Source: Prochlorococcus marinus XMU1419
GTDB lineage: Bacteria; Cyanobacteriota; Cyanobacteriia; PCC-6307; Cyanobiaceae
Assembly: GCF_017695955.1 (NCBI RefSeq)
Contig: NZ_JAAORO010000002.1
Location: forward strand, 62,001-126,000
DNA: 64,000 bases
Reading direction: 5' to 3'
Of this stretch, positions 1-8,519 are shown one piece after another; position 1 is the first letter of the stretch; each line of letters starts with the position of its first letter. The notes under the pieces are model-generated. The model was not told the origin of the DNA. It saw only the letters and a list, made by a program, of their open reading frames with translations, and searched no databases. A program made the position numbers and the translations under genes.

Positions 1-1332
1 GTCAAGACACCAATTCCAATCTTGATCCTTTAAGTTTCTATAACTCCAACAACTTTTAACTCTTTCTTTCTCAATTTTCGGATCAAAGCCATTTCCGCAT
101 GCCAAACTTATTAGATGTTGAAGCAAAACATCATAAGATAATTCAGGAAGTCTTATTTTTTCATATATTCCCCTTTTTATAATTCTTCTCATTGAACTAA
201 TCTCTAATAACTCTAAAGAATTAGTAGGCATAAAAATTATTTTCGATTTTCCACCCGGTCTATGCGCACTTCTCCCTGCTCTTTGAATAAGTCTAGCGAT
301 ATTTTTTGCACTGCCAATTTGAACTATTTGATCTACAGGTTGAAAGTCAACTCCCAAATCTAAAGAGCTGGTGCAGACTACCCATTTTATTAATCCGTCT
401 TTAACTCCTTCTTCAACTCTCTCTCTATCTTCTTTATCAAGGGAGCCGTGATGAAGTGCGATTTTGTCTTCCATCTCTGGCAGAAAAAATTTAAGACATT
501 GGTACCATCTTTCAGATTGATTCCTTGTATTAGTGAATAATAAGGTACTTTTATTTTTATCCAATATTTTTAAAAGTGAAGAATGACTTCTAATCCCTAG
601 ATGTCCACTCCATGGAAAGGTAGTTTCCTCCTCTGGTAAAACACTTATAATTTCAATCTCTTTTTGAATATTTGTACTTATTATTTTGGGTTTAATAGCG
701 CTTATACCAACTATTGCTCTTGCCGCTTCTTCGATATTCCCAATAGTTGCAGACATTGCCCAAATTTGTAAATTTTTTATATTGCCTCTTAGCCAACTTA
801 ATGATAATTCGCACTGGTTTCCTCTTTTACTACCCATCAATTCATGCCATTCGTCAATAATTATTGACGATAAATCCTGAAAAAGATTATTTGATTCTTT
901 ATTAGAAAGTAAAAGAGATAAAGACTCTGGAGTTGTAATAAGAATATTAGGTGGTTTGGCTAACTGCTTTTTCTTTTCATATGGGGTGGTGTCCCCATTC
1001 CTAATCTGAACAGTGATTTCTTTGTTAAAATGCAAAGCTGCTAACTGTATGGAATTTTTTAAATCCCTACTTAGGGCTTTTAAAGGCGTTATTACCAATA
1101 TTTTTACACTTTTTTGATTTTTGGGATCTTCTATCTGTGATAGAGGCCCCATTAATGCAGCATAAGTTTTTCCGCATCCAGTAGGAACTTGTATTATTCC
1201 ATTCTCTCCATTTAAAAATGCTGACCATGATTCGATCTGGTAGGGTAATGGCTCCCATCCATTTGAGGAGAAAAACTGTTTAATTTTAGAAATTAAATTA
1301 TTTTGCCTACTATTTTGCGAAATATTTTTCAT
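1..1332 (-). CDS. Lhr-type DExH helicase of a ligase-associated DNA repair cassette (partial)
   Basis: Only the first 444 codons are in the window; the C-terminus lies beyond base 1. The translated N-terminus carries a superfamily 2 helicase core: Walker A PTGCGKT at about residues 50-56, motif Ib TTPES, a DEWH box at about 160-163, motif III SAT, and later the QRAGRSAHRPGG segment typical of motif VI in Lhr-like helicases. ATG at 1332-1330 overlaps the ligase stop by four bases (ATGA), so the two are probably translationally coupled. Together with the downstream-annotated ligase and exonuclease it matches the bacterial ligase-associated DNA damage response cassette. Family membership is clear from motifs and context; the substrate lesion in this organism is unknown. 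Confidence 0.88.
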   Translation of the reverse strand, partial: MKNISQNSRQNNLISKIKQFFSSNGWEPLPYQIESWSAFLNGENGIIQVPTGCGKTYAALMGPLSQIEDPKNQKSVKILVITPLKALSRDLKNSIQLAALHFNKEITVQIRNGDTTPYEKKKQLAKPPNILITTPESLSLLLSNKESNNLFQDLSSIIIDEWHELMGSKRGNQCELSLSWLRGNIKNLQIWAMSATIGNIEEAARAIVGISAIKPKIISTNIQKEIEIISVLPEEETTFPWSGHLGIRSHSSLLKILDKNKSTLLFTNTRNQSERWYQCLKFFLPEMEDKIALHHGSLDKEDRERVEEGVKDGLIKWVVCTSSLDLGVDFQPVDQIVQIGSAKNIARLIQRAGRSAHRPGGKSKIIFMPTNSLELLEISSMRRIIKRGIYEKIRLPELSYDVLLQHLISLACGNGFDPKIEKERVKSCWSYRNLKDQDWNWCLD

Positions 1333-2969
1333 GATATCTTTTTCATAAGTTTATAAGCATTTTCTAGGCTATCTGCATCATTAATTTTTTTATCTTTTCT
1401 CCATTTTGTTATTCTTGGAAATCTTACTGCTATGCCTGACTTGTGACGTTTTGAAATTTGTATTTTCTCAAAAGATATTTCGAATACCATTTCTGGTTTT
1501 AAAGATCGAACAGGACCAAATTTTTCTATTGTATTTTTCCTGATCCATTTATCTAGCTCTTTAATCTCAATATTCGTTAAACCAGAATATGCACTTGCAA
1601 ATTTAACTAATTCTTGGTCTCTCCATAATGCAAAACTATAATCTGTATAAAGACCAGCTCTTATACCGCTGCCGCCTTTAGCGTAAATTAGAACTGCATC
1701 CAGTTGCATAGGATCAACTTTATATTTCCACCAAATACCTTTTTTTCTCCCAGACGCGTATATAGAAGTCTTTTTCTTAATTATTAATCCTTCAGTATTA
1801 TTTTCTCGAGATTTTTCTTTATAAGTTAAAGCATCAGACCAATCTTTAGGATAGATTAAATCACATAATTTGAAAATATCAGAGATATTATTCTCAGTTT
1901 GCTTTTGCCATTTTAAATAATATTTTTCTAAATTAATTCTTCTATTTTCTAATTTAATTTCTCTTATATCTCTTCCATTAATCTCTAAAAGATCATAAGC
2001 AATAAAAATAATTGGATATTTTATTTGGATTGATCTAGTAGGAGATTTTCTATTTATTCTTTTTTGAAGAAAAGAAAAATCAAATGCAATTTGTTCTTTA
2101 AAATTCCAAACTAATAATTCCCCATCAAGAACATAATCATCTTTTATATACGACATTTTCTCTACTAATTCTGGGAAAGATTCATTTACTAATTCCTGCC
2201 CTCTTGTCCATAACGAAACATTGCCTGATCTTTTAATTAATTGCATCCTAATACCGTCGTATTTCCATTCAAATTGAAAATCATTTATTGAATTTTTGAA
2301 TATTTTATCTTCAATGGTATTTGCTAGAAGAAATGGAAATGGTTTGGAATTTAACTCTTGAAGATTGATATTCTTGTTTATTAAAAATTCATATGATTCA
2401 ATTGAAGGTTTGAAATTACCCATCAACCTATGAGAAATAATCTCTTCATCAATATTATTTAGTTTTGATATTGATTTTGTGATTAATCCAATAGAGACTC
2501 CTACTCTAAAAGTTCCTGTAAGAATTTTATTAAAAATTAGATGGTTATCTTCAGGCAGTGTTTCCCAAAGATTTTTAATTTCTAAATTTTTCTCCCCCTC
2601 ATCAAGTTTTGATAATGCAGGTATTGTTTTGCTTAGTAATTCATTGAGACTTATGTCTGATAATTTTTTATTTCTAGAAGTAGTTTTATTTTTAAGTAAT
2701 AACGTTATTACCTCAGCAGAATCACCAACTTTTAAATAACATGTATCAATTAACCATTGCGGATACTCATATAGTTGAGAAAAAAGATTTTTTAAATATC
2801 TTCCACTAATAAATCTCTTACTACTTTTTCCAGTTAATAGATATATTGCCCATGAATTATTTATTGGTTCATTTGATAAAAAATAACTTTTTAAAACTTC
2901 AATTTTATTATTTGTACTTTTAATTGAATCAAGATCCCCAAATAATTCTGAAAAATTTTTTAAGCTCAT
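1329..2969 (-). CDS. ATP-dependent DNA ligase
   Basis: A 546-aa bacterial ATP-dependent DNA ligase, distinct from the NAD-dependent replicative LigA. The adenylation motif I KYDGIR is at residues 236-241, making Lys236 the likely AMP-accepting lysine. Later motifs include DGELLVW (III), EGLIIK (IV) and WWKYK (V), followed by an OB-fold region. An N-terminal helical DNA-binding domain of about 200 residues precedes the core. It sits between the exonuclease (2-base gap) and the DExH helicase (4-base overlap) as the middle gene of a three-gene operon. The family seals nicks using ATP during repair. No domain appears truncated. Confidence 0.95.
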   Translation of the reverse strand: MSLKNFSELFGDLDSIKSTNNKIEVLKSYFLSNEPINNSWAIYLLTGKSSKRFISGRYLKNLFSQLYEYPQWLIDTCYLKVGDSAEVITLLLKNKTTSRNKKLSDISLNELLSKTIPALSKLDEGEKNLEIKNLWETLPEDNHLIFNKILTGTFRVGVSIGLITKSISKLNNIDEEIISHRLMGNFKPSIESYEFLINKNINLQELNSKPFPFLLANTIEDKIFKNSINDFQFEWKYDGIRMQLIKRSGNVSLWTRGQELVNESFPELVEKMSYIKDDYVLDGELLVWNFKEQIAFDFSFLQKRINRKSPTRSIQIKYPIIFIAYDLLEINGRDIREIKLENRRINLEKYYLKWQKQTENNISDIFKLCDLIYPKDWSDALTYKEKSRENNTEGLIIKKKTSIYASGRKKGIWWKYKVDPMQLDAVLIYAKGGSGIRAGLYTDYSFALWRDQELVKFASAYSGLTNIEIKELDKWIRKNTIEKFGPVRSLKPEMVFEISFEKIQISKRHKSGIAVRFPRITKWRKDKKINDADSLENAYKLMKKIS

Positions 2970-2971
2970 AT

Positions 2972-3958
2972 TTATTTGCTGAAGAAAAGAACATTTATTG
3001 ATTCTTTTTCAATTAAATATTTACTTAAGGCTTCACTATCTCCATGATGAAAAAATACATTTTTTGCTTCTGACTTTTTTATGACTTCTAGAATTCCATC
3101 CCAATCTGCATGATCAGAGATTGCGAATCCTTTATCGTATCCGGATCTTTTTCTTAGAGCTCTTATTGACATCCATCCACTAGCAAAGGCTGTTTGAATA
3201 TTTTTGAAATTTTTTAAATAGGAGCCTTTACTTAAAGATGGCGGTAATAATATTAGACTTCCTTTAAGTTCATCAATCTTTTTTTTATTTTCGATTTTCA
3301 TAGTATCTTGAATATCAATTCCAAGTTTTTTATAAATATTGTTTATTTTATGAATACTGCCATGAGAATAAATATTACCTTTAAAACCTGTTTGACTAAT
3401 TTCGTTTAATAATCTCTGAGCTTTTCCAAGTGAATAGCAGAAAAGTAAAGAAGTTTTTTCTGGTGAATTAGTTATCCATTTTGAAATATCATTTGCTATT
3501 TTATTAGTTGCATCCCACTTAAATATTGGTAAACCAAAAGTACATTCACTTATTAAATAATCAGTTTTTACTATTTCATGTTTTTTGCAAGTCTTGTCTT
3601 TTTGAAGCTTAAAGTCACCTGAAACTAGCCATTTTTCTTCAGCAAAAATAAATCTTATTTGACTAGATCCAAGGATATGTCCGGAAGGATGAAAAGAAAT
3701 ATTAATGCCATTTATCTTAAATTCTTCACCATAATCAAAAGTCTTAATTTTTATATTACCTCCAACTCTTTCTTTAAGAAGTATCGCAGTCTCGTTAGTA
3801 GAAATGTATTCTTCACAGCCAAATGTAAAGTGATCAAAATGAGCATGAGTTATAAGTGCTGTTTTTACTGGCTTACTTGGATCAATCCAAATATCGGCAA
3901 TTTCACAGTAAAGATTTCCATCTTTGTATCTAATTAAATCTTCTTTTTTTGTTCTCAA
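2972..3958 (-). CDS. Metallo-beta-lactamase-fold exonuclease, ligase-associated
   Basis: A 328-aa protein with the metal-binding motif HAHFDH (His38, His40, Asp42, His43), a further metal-site candidate in SGHILGSS, and conserved C-terminal SDHADWDG and HHGDSE segments. These belong to the YSH1/CPSF-like nucleases known as ligase-associated DNA damage response exonucleases. It is the first gene of the cassette, two bases ahead of the ligase. It probably trims DNA ends before ligation; that role is inferred from family and context. A fourth usual member, the PdeM phosphoesterase, is not visible here and could lie left of the window. Confidence 0.9.
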   Translation of the reverse strand: MRTKKEDLIRYKDGNLYCEIADIWIDPSKPVKTALITHAHFDHFTFGCEEYISTNETAILLKERVGGNIKIKTFDYGEEFKINGINISFHPSGHILGSSQIRFIFAEEKWLVSGDFKLQKDKTCKKHEIVKTDYLISECTFGLPIFKWDATNKIANDISKWITNSPEKTSLLFCYSLGKAQRLLNEISQTGFKGNIYSHGSIHKINNIYKKLGIDIQDTMKIENKKKIDELKGSLILLPPSLSKGSYLKNFKNIQTAFASGWMSIRALRKRSGYDKGFAISDHADWDGILEVIKKSEAKNVFFHHGDSEALSKYLIEKESINVLFFSK

Positions 3959-3993
3959 AACTACATCTCTAACAATGAAGTTAATTTAGCTAA

Positions 3994-4407
3994 TTATGCC
4001 CACGCTTGTTTTGATAAAGCTATGGCTGAAATTGTTAGTAAAGCAATAACCACAACTTTATTGCTCCAGTTAATCATGAATGATCTAATCATGTTAATGG
4101 AAACTCTATTAGATGGAAAAATTTTTTCCTTATTAATTATTTGATCTTTTTCATTATTATCTAAGTAATTTAAATTTTTAATCTCATTTATTAATTTAGA
4201 TTCGCAAGTTGATAGTTGTTCTACTTGATTTAATACATCAATATCTTCTGGTTTTAATAAAGAATTTAATTCTTTAATTTGTCTTTCGTTTTTTACAAGA
4301 AATTCATTAACTATCTCATCTGTTCCTAACCCCTTCTTTATATTTAAAAGAATTTTATCTCTTTCCCAGGATCTTTCGAGAGAATTTAAAATTTTGTTTA
4401 TGCTCAT
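3994..4407 (-). CDS. Hypothetical protein with C-terminal membrane anchor
   Basis: A 137-aa protein I do not recognise. Residues 1-110 are mostly charged and helical, and the last 25 residues form one hydrophobic segment (WSNKVVVIALLTISAIALS), so a tail-anchored membrane protein is likely. It lies 35 bases behind the exonuclease gene on the same strand and could be co-transcribed with the repair cassette, although nothing in its sequence points to DNA repair. Confidence 0.7.
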   Translation of the reverse strand: MSINKILNSLERSWERDKILLNIKKGLGTDEIVNEFLVKNERQIKELNSLLKPEDIDVLNQVEQLSTCESKLINEIKNLNYLDNNEKDQIINKEKIFPSNRVSINMIRSFMINWSNKVVVIALLTISAIALSKQAWA

Positions 4408-4492
4408 TTTTAAGTATTTTTACTTATGATAATTTATTATTTTTTTCTTTTGTGGCTTCTTTCTTTAAGTAGTTAGATAAAATTATTTTTAT

Positions 4493-4774
4493 TTAAGATT
4501 TGCGAATAAGTCTGTTTGCAAAATATTTTATTTTTACCTTTTCTAAAATTTTCTTAGAACTGCTTTTGGTCTTATGTTTTTTTAAATTGATTACTTCATC
4601 TGACGCATTTTTGCCCGTTTCAAAATAACTTTTAATTTTTTCTAATTCTTCTTCATTTAATCTTTTTGTCGCACCTTTAGCGTTTATTCCAAGTTTCTTG
4701 CAGGCTAATAATATTCTATTACTTTCGACATTAAGATCTTTGGCAATACTGAAAATAGGAGTGTTGATAGACAT
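4493..4774 (-). CDS. Stand-alone IF-2 N-terminal-domain-like protein
   Basis: A 93-aa protein. Residues 4-45 resemble the IF2_N module found at the N-terminus of translation initiation factor IF-2: a helix-turn pattern around FSIAKDLNVES, then ILLACKKLGI, then a turn with KGATKRLNEEE. The rest is a lysine-rich tail with no GTPase domain, so this is not IF-2. It may bind nucleic acid or the ribosome; that is inference. It is flanked by other small unknown genes on the same strand, with about 85-95 base gaps on both sides. Confidence 0.68.
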   Translation of the reverse strand: MSINTPIFSIAKDLNVESNRILLACKKLGINAKGATKRLNEEELEKIKSYFETGKNASDEVINLKKHKTKSSSKKILEKVKIKYFANRLIRKS

Positions 4775-4870
4775 TATTTTCTTTACTATGAAATTTATTA
4801 TTAATAGTATATTTATAATTTAGAAATTAAATATTTTTTTAACTATTATTAATTTCAAAAAAATTTCTAA

Positions 4871-6190
4871 TTAGGCTACTTCACCTTCGAAATTATTTAA
4901 ATCATTAAACTTTTTCTTCATGGTGGGGTTATTTCTAGTTAATTTCTTTACTGTTAAATCTTGTGATTTGGTGTCTGCGGACAAAAGATGTTTTTTTGAG
5001 AGAACTAAAGCCTCTTTAGTTTTTTGTAAATGGGTTATTGATTTATCAATTTCTGAAATTGCATCATTAAATCTATCTTGGGCAAGTGAAACATTTTTGC
5101 CAACTGCATTTTTGAATTGCTCAAGAGTACTTTCAAAATTAGTTATGTCAAAATTCTCTCGTTTCATTAAATCAATTTGTGATTTGTATTTTAAGGTTTC
5201 CATAGAGGCATTTCTTAATAGAGATATGATTGGTAAGAAAAATTGTGGTCTTATGACGTACATCTTTGGAAATCTATGGGAAACATCTACTATTCCAGCA
5301 TTATATAGTTCACTATCTGGTTCTAGAAGCGATACGAGGACTGCATATTCGCAAGATTTTTGTCTTCTATCTTTATCCAATTCCTTTAAAAAATCTTCGT
5401 TTTTTCTTTTATTAGTTCCATTTAAACTTTCATTCTTCATTTCAAACATTATAGATACGACTTCAGTTTTATTTTCATCAAATTCTCTAAATATATAGTC
5501 ACCTTTACTTCCAGAGGTGGCATCATTATCTTTTTCGAAATATGAGTTTTTAAACGCAGAAGCACGATTAAGATTAAATTGGGTTTCGCAATGGATTTCT
5601 AATGTTTCACCAACCATCTTTGTAGATAATCTAGATTTCATTTCTCTTAACTCCTGTATAGTCAGGTCTCTTTCACTAATTTTACTTTTAAACTTTTCTT
5701 CAATTAATTTTTCATTAATTGAATGCTCGAGCCTCATCTTTTCAATGGAATTTGTTAATGCTGAGTTCTCTTTTTCTAAATTAGTAACAGCTTCACTAAC
5801 TTTGTTTTTTAAGGATAATTCTGAAATTAAAGACTGGTTTTTAATTTCATCCTTCAATTTGATTAATTGATTATTCAATGAATTAATTTTATTTGTTGCT
5901 TGATTTTTTAAATCATTAAGCGCATTTGTTTTCTTTTCTTCAGCTATTTTTAATTTAGATTCAAGAGTTTGGATCTCAGATTCTTTAATACGATTTTGCT
6001 CTATTAACTGTATTTTTAACTCACGTTTTAAAATTTCCAAAGCTTTTTTATTATCTTCTTGCGCCAATAGAAGTCGTTGTTCTATTTGCTTATTAAATTC
6101 TTCATCCTTTATTTGAAGAAGTATTTCTTCAAAGCTGCTGGGATCTATACGAAAAGTTTTACCACATGAAGGACATTTAATATCTTTCAT
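4871..6190 (-). CDS. DUF2130 coiled-coil protein with a nuclease-like motif
   Basis: A 439-aa protein. It begins with a single CPSCGKTF zinc-ribbon knuckle (Cys6, Cys9), continues with a long coiled coil (about residues 25-190) and then the conserved DUF2130 core beginning GETLEIHCE. The core contains GDY (Asp231) and FEMKN (Glu250, Lys252), the D-Xn-ExK spacing of PD-(D/E)XK nucleases. The overall design, coiled coil followed by such a core, recalls RmuC. Function is unproven. It is a single-gene unit with AT-rich gaps on both sides. A long open frame antisense to it is an artefact. Confidence 0.85.
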   Translation of the reverse strand: MKDIKCPSCGKTFRIDPSSFEEILLQIKDEEFNKQIEQRLLLAQEDNKKALEILKRELKIQLIEQNRIKESEIQTLESKLKIAEEKKTNALNDLKNQATNKINSLNNQLIKLKDEIKNQSLISELSLKNKVSEAVTNLEKENSALTNSIEKMRLEHSINEKLIEEKFKSKISERDLTIQELREMKSRLSTKMVGETLEIHCETQFNLNRASAFKNSYFEKDNDATSGSKGDYIFREFDENKTEVVSIMFEMKNESLNGTNKRKNEDFLKELDKDRRQKSCEYAVLVSLLEPDSELYNAGIVDVSHRFPKMYVIRPQFFLPIISLLRNASMETLKYKSQIDLMKRENFDITNFESTLEQFKNAVGKNVSLAQDRFNDAISEIDKSITHLQKTKEALVLSKKHLLSADTKSQDLTVKKLTRNNPTMKKKFNDLNNFEGEVA

Positions 6191-6324
6191 TTTTTAATTG
6201 CAAAATTAATATTAGAAGGGATTTAATATTCTAATTAAGTAAAAAAAGAATATTATTCTTGACTAAGAATAAACAATGATTCAATGTTATGCATTAAAAA
6301 ATAAAATAAATACTTAAATGAAAG

Positions 6325-6705
6325 CTATATCAATCCAGATTCTTTAAGTATATTAATTTTATTTGCCAATTCTATGTCTGAAGATGAAATTGAACGATCT
6401 AATGTTTTGTGAGAAGAAACTGTATAACCACTATCATCAACAAATTCATCCTCTGCATCTTTTAAATTTATACTCTTTTTTTGAGCTTCTTTGTAAATAT
6501 CCGATTTGTATAAATTTGATTTATTAATATTACTATATCCAAAGTTTGCAATTCCTCTGGCATCTAAGGCTTCCTCAACCAATATGCCCACAACTTTTGA
6601 ACGGCTTATAGATTCGCTTTTGGATATTTCATCAATGATTTCAAGGACCCTTTTTCTAGGAAGATATCCTATCCTTTTAACTTTATTTTCCATAAGACTT
6701 TCCAT
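6325..6705 (-). CDS. Small ribbon-helix-helix-like protein
   Basis: A 126-aa hypothetical protein. Residues 9-52 (KRIGYLPRKRVLEIIDEI, then SRSKVVGILVEEAL) look like a CopG/MetJ-type ribbon-helix-helix: a short basic strand followed by two helices with S-x-S before the second. The C-terminal 70 residues are polar and unrecognised. Two starts are possible, 6705 and 6693; the second leaves MENKVKR. No toxin-like gene is adjacent, so a stand-alone DNA-binding protein is more likely than an antitoxin. The family call is tentative. Confidence 0.65.
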   Translation of the reverse strand: MESLMENKVKRIGYLPRKRVLEIIDEISKSESISRSKVVGILVEEALDARGIANFGYSNINKSNLYKSDIYKEAQKKSINLKDAEDEFVDDSGYTVSSHKTLDRSISSSDIELANKINILKESGLI

Positions 6706-6918
6706 ATGACGTTATTGTAACATTTCTGTCAAATTTGATCGGATTTTGATTGATCGTAATAAATGTATGGTTTAGTTATTAAAGAAAGTATAATTATCAA
6801 AACCTTTTAAAAAAGTTATTTATTAAGAATTCATCTAGGTTAATTTGAACGTTTTTCCAAATTGCTTTAATGATGAGGGCAAAATTTTAAAATCTTTACA
6901 ATTTAAATTTTAAATCTT
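6706..6918. other. Divergent intergenic region
   Basis: About 210 bases between two divergently transcribed small genes. It is very AT-rich, with no open frame, tRNA-like fold or clear hairpin terminator. It must hold promoters for both neighbours, but I see no unambiguous box. Confidence 0.5.
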
Positions 6919-7122
6919 ATGAAAGACAAACTTTATGACAATGCTGACAGCTTCGCAATGTCATTTGATGAGGAATGGAAGAATGTTGATTGTGACGATT
7001 TAAGATTAAAGATTGATAAAGTTTTTGAACTTTTATCTGATCATCCTTTTTTAAATTCTAATCCAGATAATGCAAGAAAACTGGCTGAATTTAGAATATT
7101 TTCGTTAAAAAAATTTCTTTAA
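6919..7122 (+). CDS. Hypothetical small acidic protein
   Basis: A 67-aa soluble protein, rich in Asp and Leu, with no signal peptide and no family I recognise. The ATG at 6919 gives a compact helical protein ending in KKFL. It stands alone on the plus strand within the array of small genes. Base composition and codon use look like those of neighbouring genes, which supports it being real. Confidence 0.6.
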   Translation: MKDKLYDNADSFAMSFDEEWKNVDCDDLRLKIDKVFELLSDHPFLNSNPDNARKLAEFRIFSLKKFL

Positions 7123-7179
7123 CTATTTTTATAATGCTTTTTAATTAATTATTCACTATTAATTTGGAATAGTAATGAC

Positions 7180-7356
7180 TTACAAATTTGGCGAATTAAA
7201 AAAGCCTTTACTGTAAAGGAATATGGTTATACCTATTAATGGGCCTATTCCAAAAAGAAATAGAACTAATTTTGCAGAATTTTTTGTTTGACCTAATTCT
7301 TGATTTTTCTTATTTGACTTGGCCTGGGGTTGTCTAGATTTTTTTTTCTTTTTCAT
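7180..7356 (-). CDS. Small single-pass membrane protein, 58 aa
   Basis: This short frame reads ATG at 7356 to TAA at 7180. It has a very basic N-terminus (MKKKKKSRQPQAKSNKK) followed by one hydrophobic span (about residues 29-47, VLFLFGIGPLIGITIFLY) and a short polar tail. By the positive-inside rule the lysine-rich N-terminus would stay in the cytoplasm. It is convergent with the gene ending at 7122. No function is recognised; the design resembles many small thylakoid or plasma-membrane proteins of picocyanobacteria. Confidence 0.62.
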   Translation of the reverse strand: MKKKKKSRQPQAKSNKKNQELGQTKNSAKLVLFLFGIGPLIGITIFLYSKGFFNSPNL

Positions 7357-7490
7357 GAAAAATACTTTACTTTATCATAACTTTTAGAAGTTGATTAGTT
7401 ATCCAATCAAAATCATAACTTAACCTAGCAATAATCATTTAGGTCTTATAAAAACGCAATAATGTATAATGAAATGAACGAAAAGCAAAT

Positions 7491-7700
7491 ATGAGTGCGA
7501 CTAAGAGAGAGGAAGTAAGTTCTCACCTAAGATATATAAGGTTAGAGCTTAGAGAAATGCATCAAATGCTTATTAAAGATGATTTATTGCCAGATGCTAA
7601 TGAAGCAAAGGAAGTACATGCACAACTAGAATCTTTGCTTGAACTGATTTCAGATAAAAGAGTTAAAAAGATAAAAAGTCAATTTGGAAATTATAGATAA
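7491..7700 (+). CDS. Small helical protein, member of a local paralog pair
   Basis: A 69-aa soluble helical protein. It aligns along almost its whole length with the minus-strand 58-aa protein at 8903-9079: both share the pattern V-x-x-HL-x-x-x-R-x-x-L-x-x-MH, then LP-x-A-x-E-x-K, then LL-x-LI. The shared Met-His and Leu-Pro positions argue for common ancestry. Function is unknown. Its 3' end overlaps the convergent gene at 7691-7885 by ten bases. Confidence 0.65.
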   Translation: MSATKREEVSSHLRYIRLELREMHQMLIKDDLLPDANEAKEVHAQLESLLELISDKRVKKIKSQFGNYR

Positions 7701-7885
7701 TTTGTAGCAGATTCTATTTTTTTACGGTTATCGTGCATTTGTTCTAATTTATTGTAGATCTCTTTAATTTGGATTTGTAATAAATCAGTGGAATTTATAT
7801 TGCTCAGGGCTTCCATCGCTGATAGAAGACTTTCCTTAGCATCTATTAAATGTCTGCATTCTTTACTGCCTGCTTCGTATGACAT
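7691..7885 (-). CDS. Hypothetical small helical protein
   Basis: A 64-aa soluble protein starting MSYEAGSKECRH, predicted from composition to be two helices. It has no recognised domain and no signal peptide. It is convergent with the preceding plus-strand gene, and their coding ends overlap by ten bases, which is consistent with the compact genome. I see no close similarity to the paralog pair nearby. Confidence 0.58.
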   Translation of the reverse strand: MSYEAGSKECRHLIDAKESLLSAMEALSNINSTDLLQIQIKEIYNKLEQMHDNRKKIESATNYL

Positions 7886-8026
7886 AGAAATTTTAAAAAC
7901 TTTATTATTACAAATATATAAAAAATAGTTCAGTATTGCTTGATACTCTTATCAATTGAAAGGTTATTATTGTAATTCCTAATACAAAATAAGAATACAT
8001 CTTATATAAGATTAAATAAAAATCTT

Positions 8027-8209
8027 ATGAAAGAAAATTCCAAAGATTATGAATTATGTATTAAACAGGCACTAGATAATGCAAAAAAAAGAATTAATTT
8101 ACTAGATAATTTTGATAGGAAGTCTGTTTTAGATGAATATAAGGAATGGATTAATGATGGTTTAAACAAGCATACAATTTTACTTCTAAGAGATGATCCT
8201 ATTATTTAG
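8027..8209 (+). CDS. Hypothetical small protein
   Basis: A 60-aa soluble, charged protein (MKENSKDYELCIKQALDNA...), with two probable helices and a single Cys. No family recognised. The start ATG follows an AT-rich leader with no obvious Shine-Dalgarno sequence, which is common here. It is convergent with the tiny membrane ORF at 8229-8330. Confidence 0.55.
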   Translation: MKENSKDYELCIKQALDNAKKRINLLDNFDRKSVLDEYKEWINDGLNKHTILLLRDDPII

Positions 8210-8228
8210 AAATTATGTAAGAAAAATT

Positions 8229-8330
8229 TTAATTCTTTTGATTAGAGGTAACTTTAAATAAAAAATATAGGCTAAAAATAAAAGTTATTATTAGTACGAT
8301 AGTTAAGGGAGAAAAGCTACTTAAAATCAT
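8229..8330 (-). CDS. Very small single-pass membrane protein, 33 aa
   Basis: A short frame from ATG at 8330 to TAA at 8229. It encodes an almost wholly hydrophobic span (FSPLTIVLIITFIFSLYFLF) with a short basic tail KVTSNQKN. Size and layout are like the one-helix subunits of photosystems and cytochrome b6f, but the sequence does not match one I know. It could also be a chance ORF in AT-rich DNA; there is no ribosome-binding site to decide. Confidence 0.4.
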   Translation of the reverse strand: MILSSFSPLTIVLIITFIFSLYFLFKVTSNQKN

Positions 8331-8381
8331 ATCTTTAAAATTTATATAACTATAACAGTTTTCATTATTTTGCTTTTGAAT

Positions 8382-8510
8382 TCAATTTTCTTTAAACAGT
8401 GAATAGATGAATTTTTTTAAATTTTCTTTTTCTAAGTTTATTTCTTTAGCCTTATAACTTCTCAATTTTTTAAAAATTAAATCAATTAAACGATCTGCTT
8501 TTTGAGTCAT
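8382..8510 (-). CDS. Very small hypothetical protein, 42 aa
   Basis: A short frame from ATG at 8510 to TGA at 8382 encoding a basic amphipathic helical peptide (MTQKADRLIDLIFKKLRSYK...). It sits nine bases behind the stop of the lipoprotein gene at 8520 on the same strand, so it would be read on the same transcript. No homology is recognised. The tight spacing and lack of other content between 8330 and 8520 favour a real gene, but evidence is limited. Confidence 0.42.
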   Translation of the reverse strand: MTQKADRLIDLIFKKLRSYKAKEINLEKENLKKFIYSLFKEN

Positions 8511-8519
8511 AGAGTAAAT

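Noticed and set aside
4920-5870. Two long open frames (192 and 117 aa) antisense to the DUF2130 gene
   Set aside because: Opposite strand of a well-supported coiled-coil gene; Ser/Phe-rich translations typical of reversed Lys/Glu codons.
6325-6705. Antitoxin of a toxin-antitoxin pair
   Set aside because: Although ribbon-helix-helix-like, it has no small toxin-like gene next to it on the same strand.
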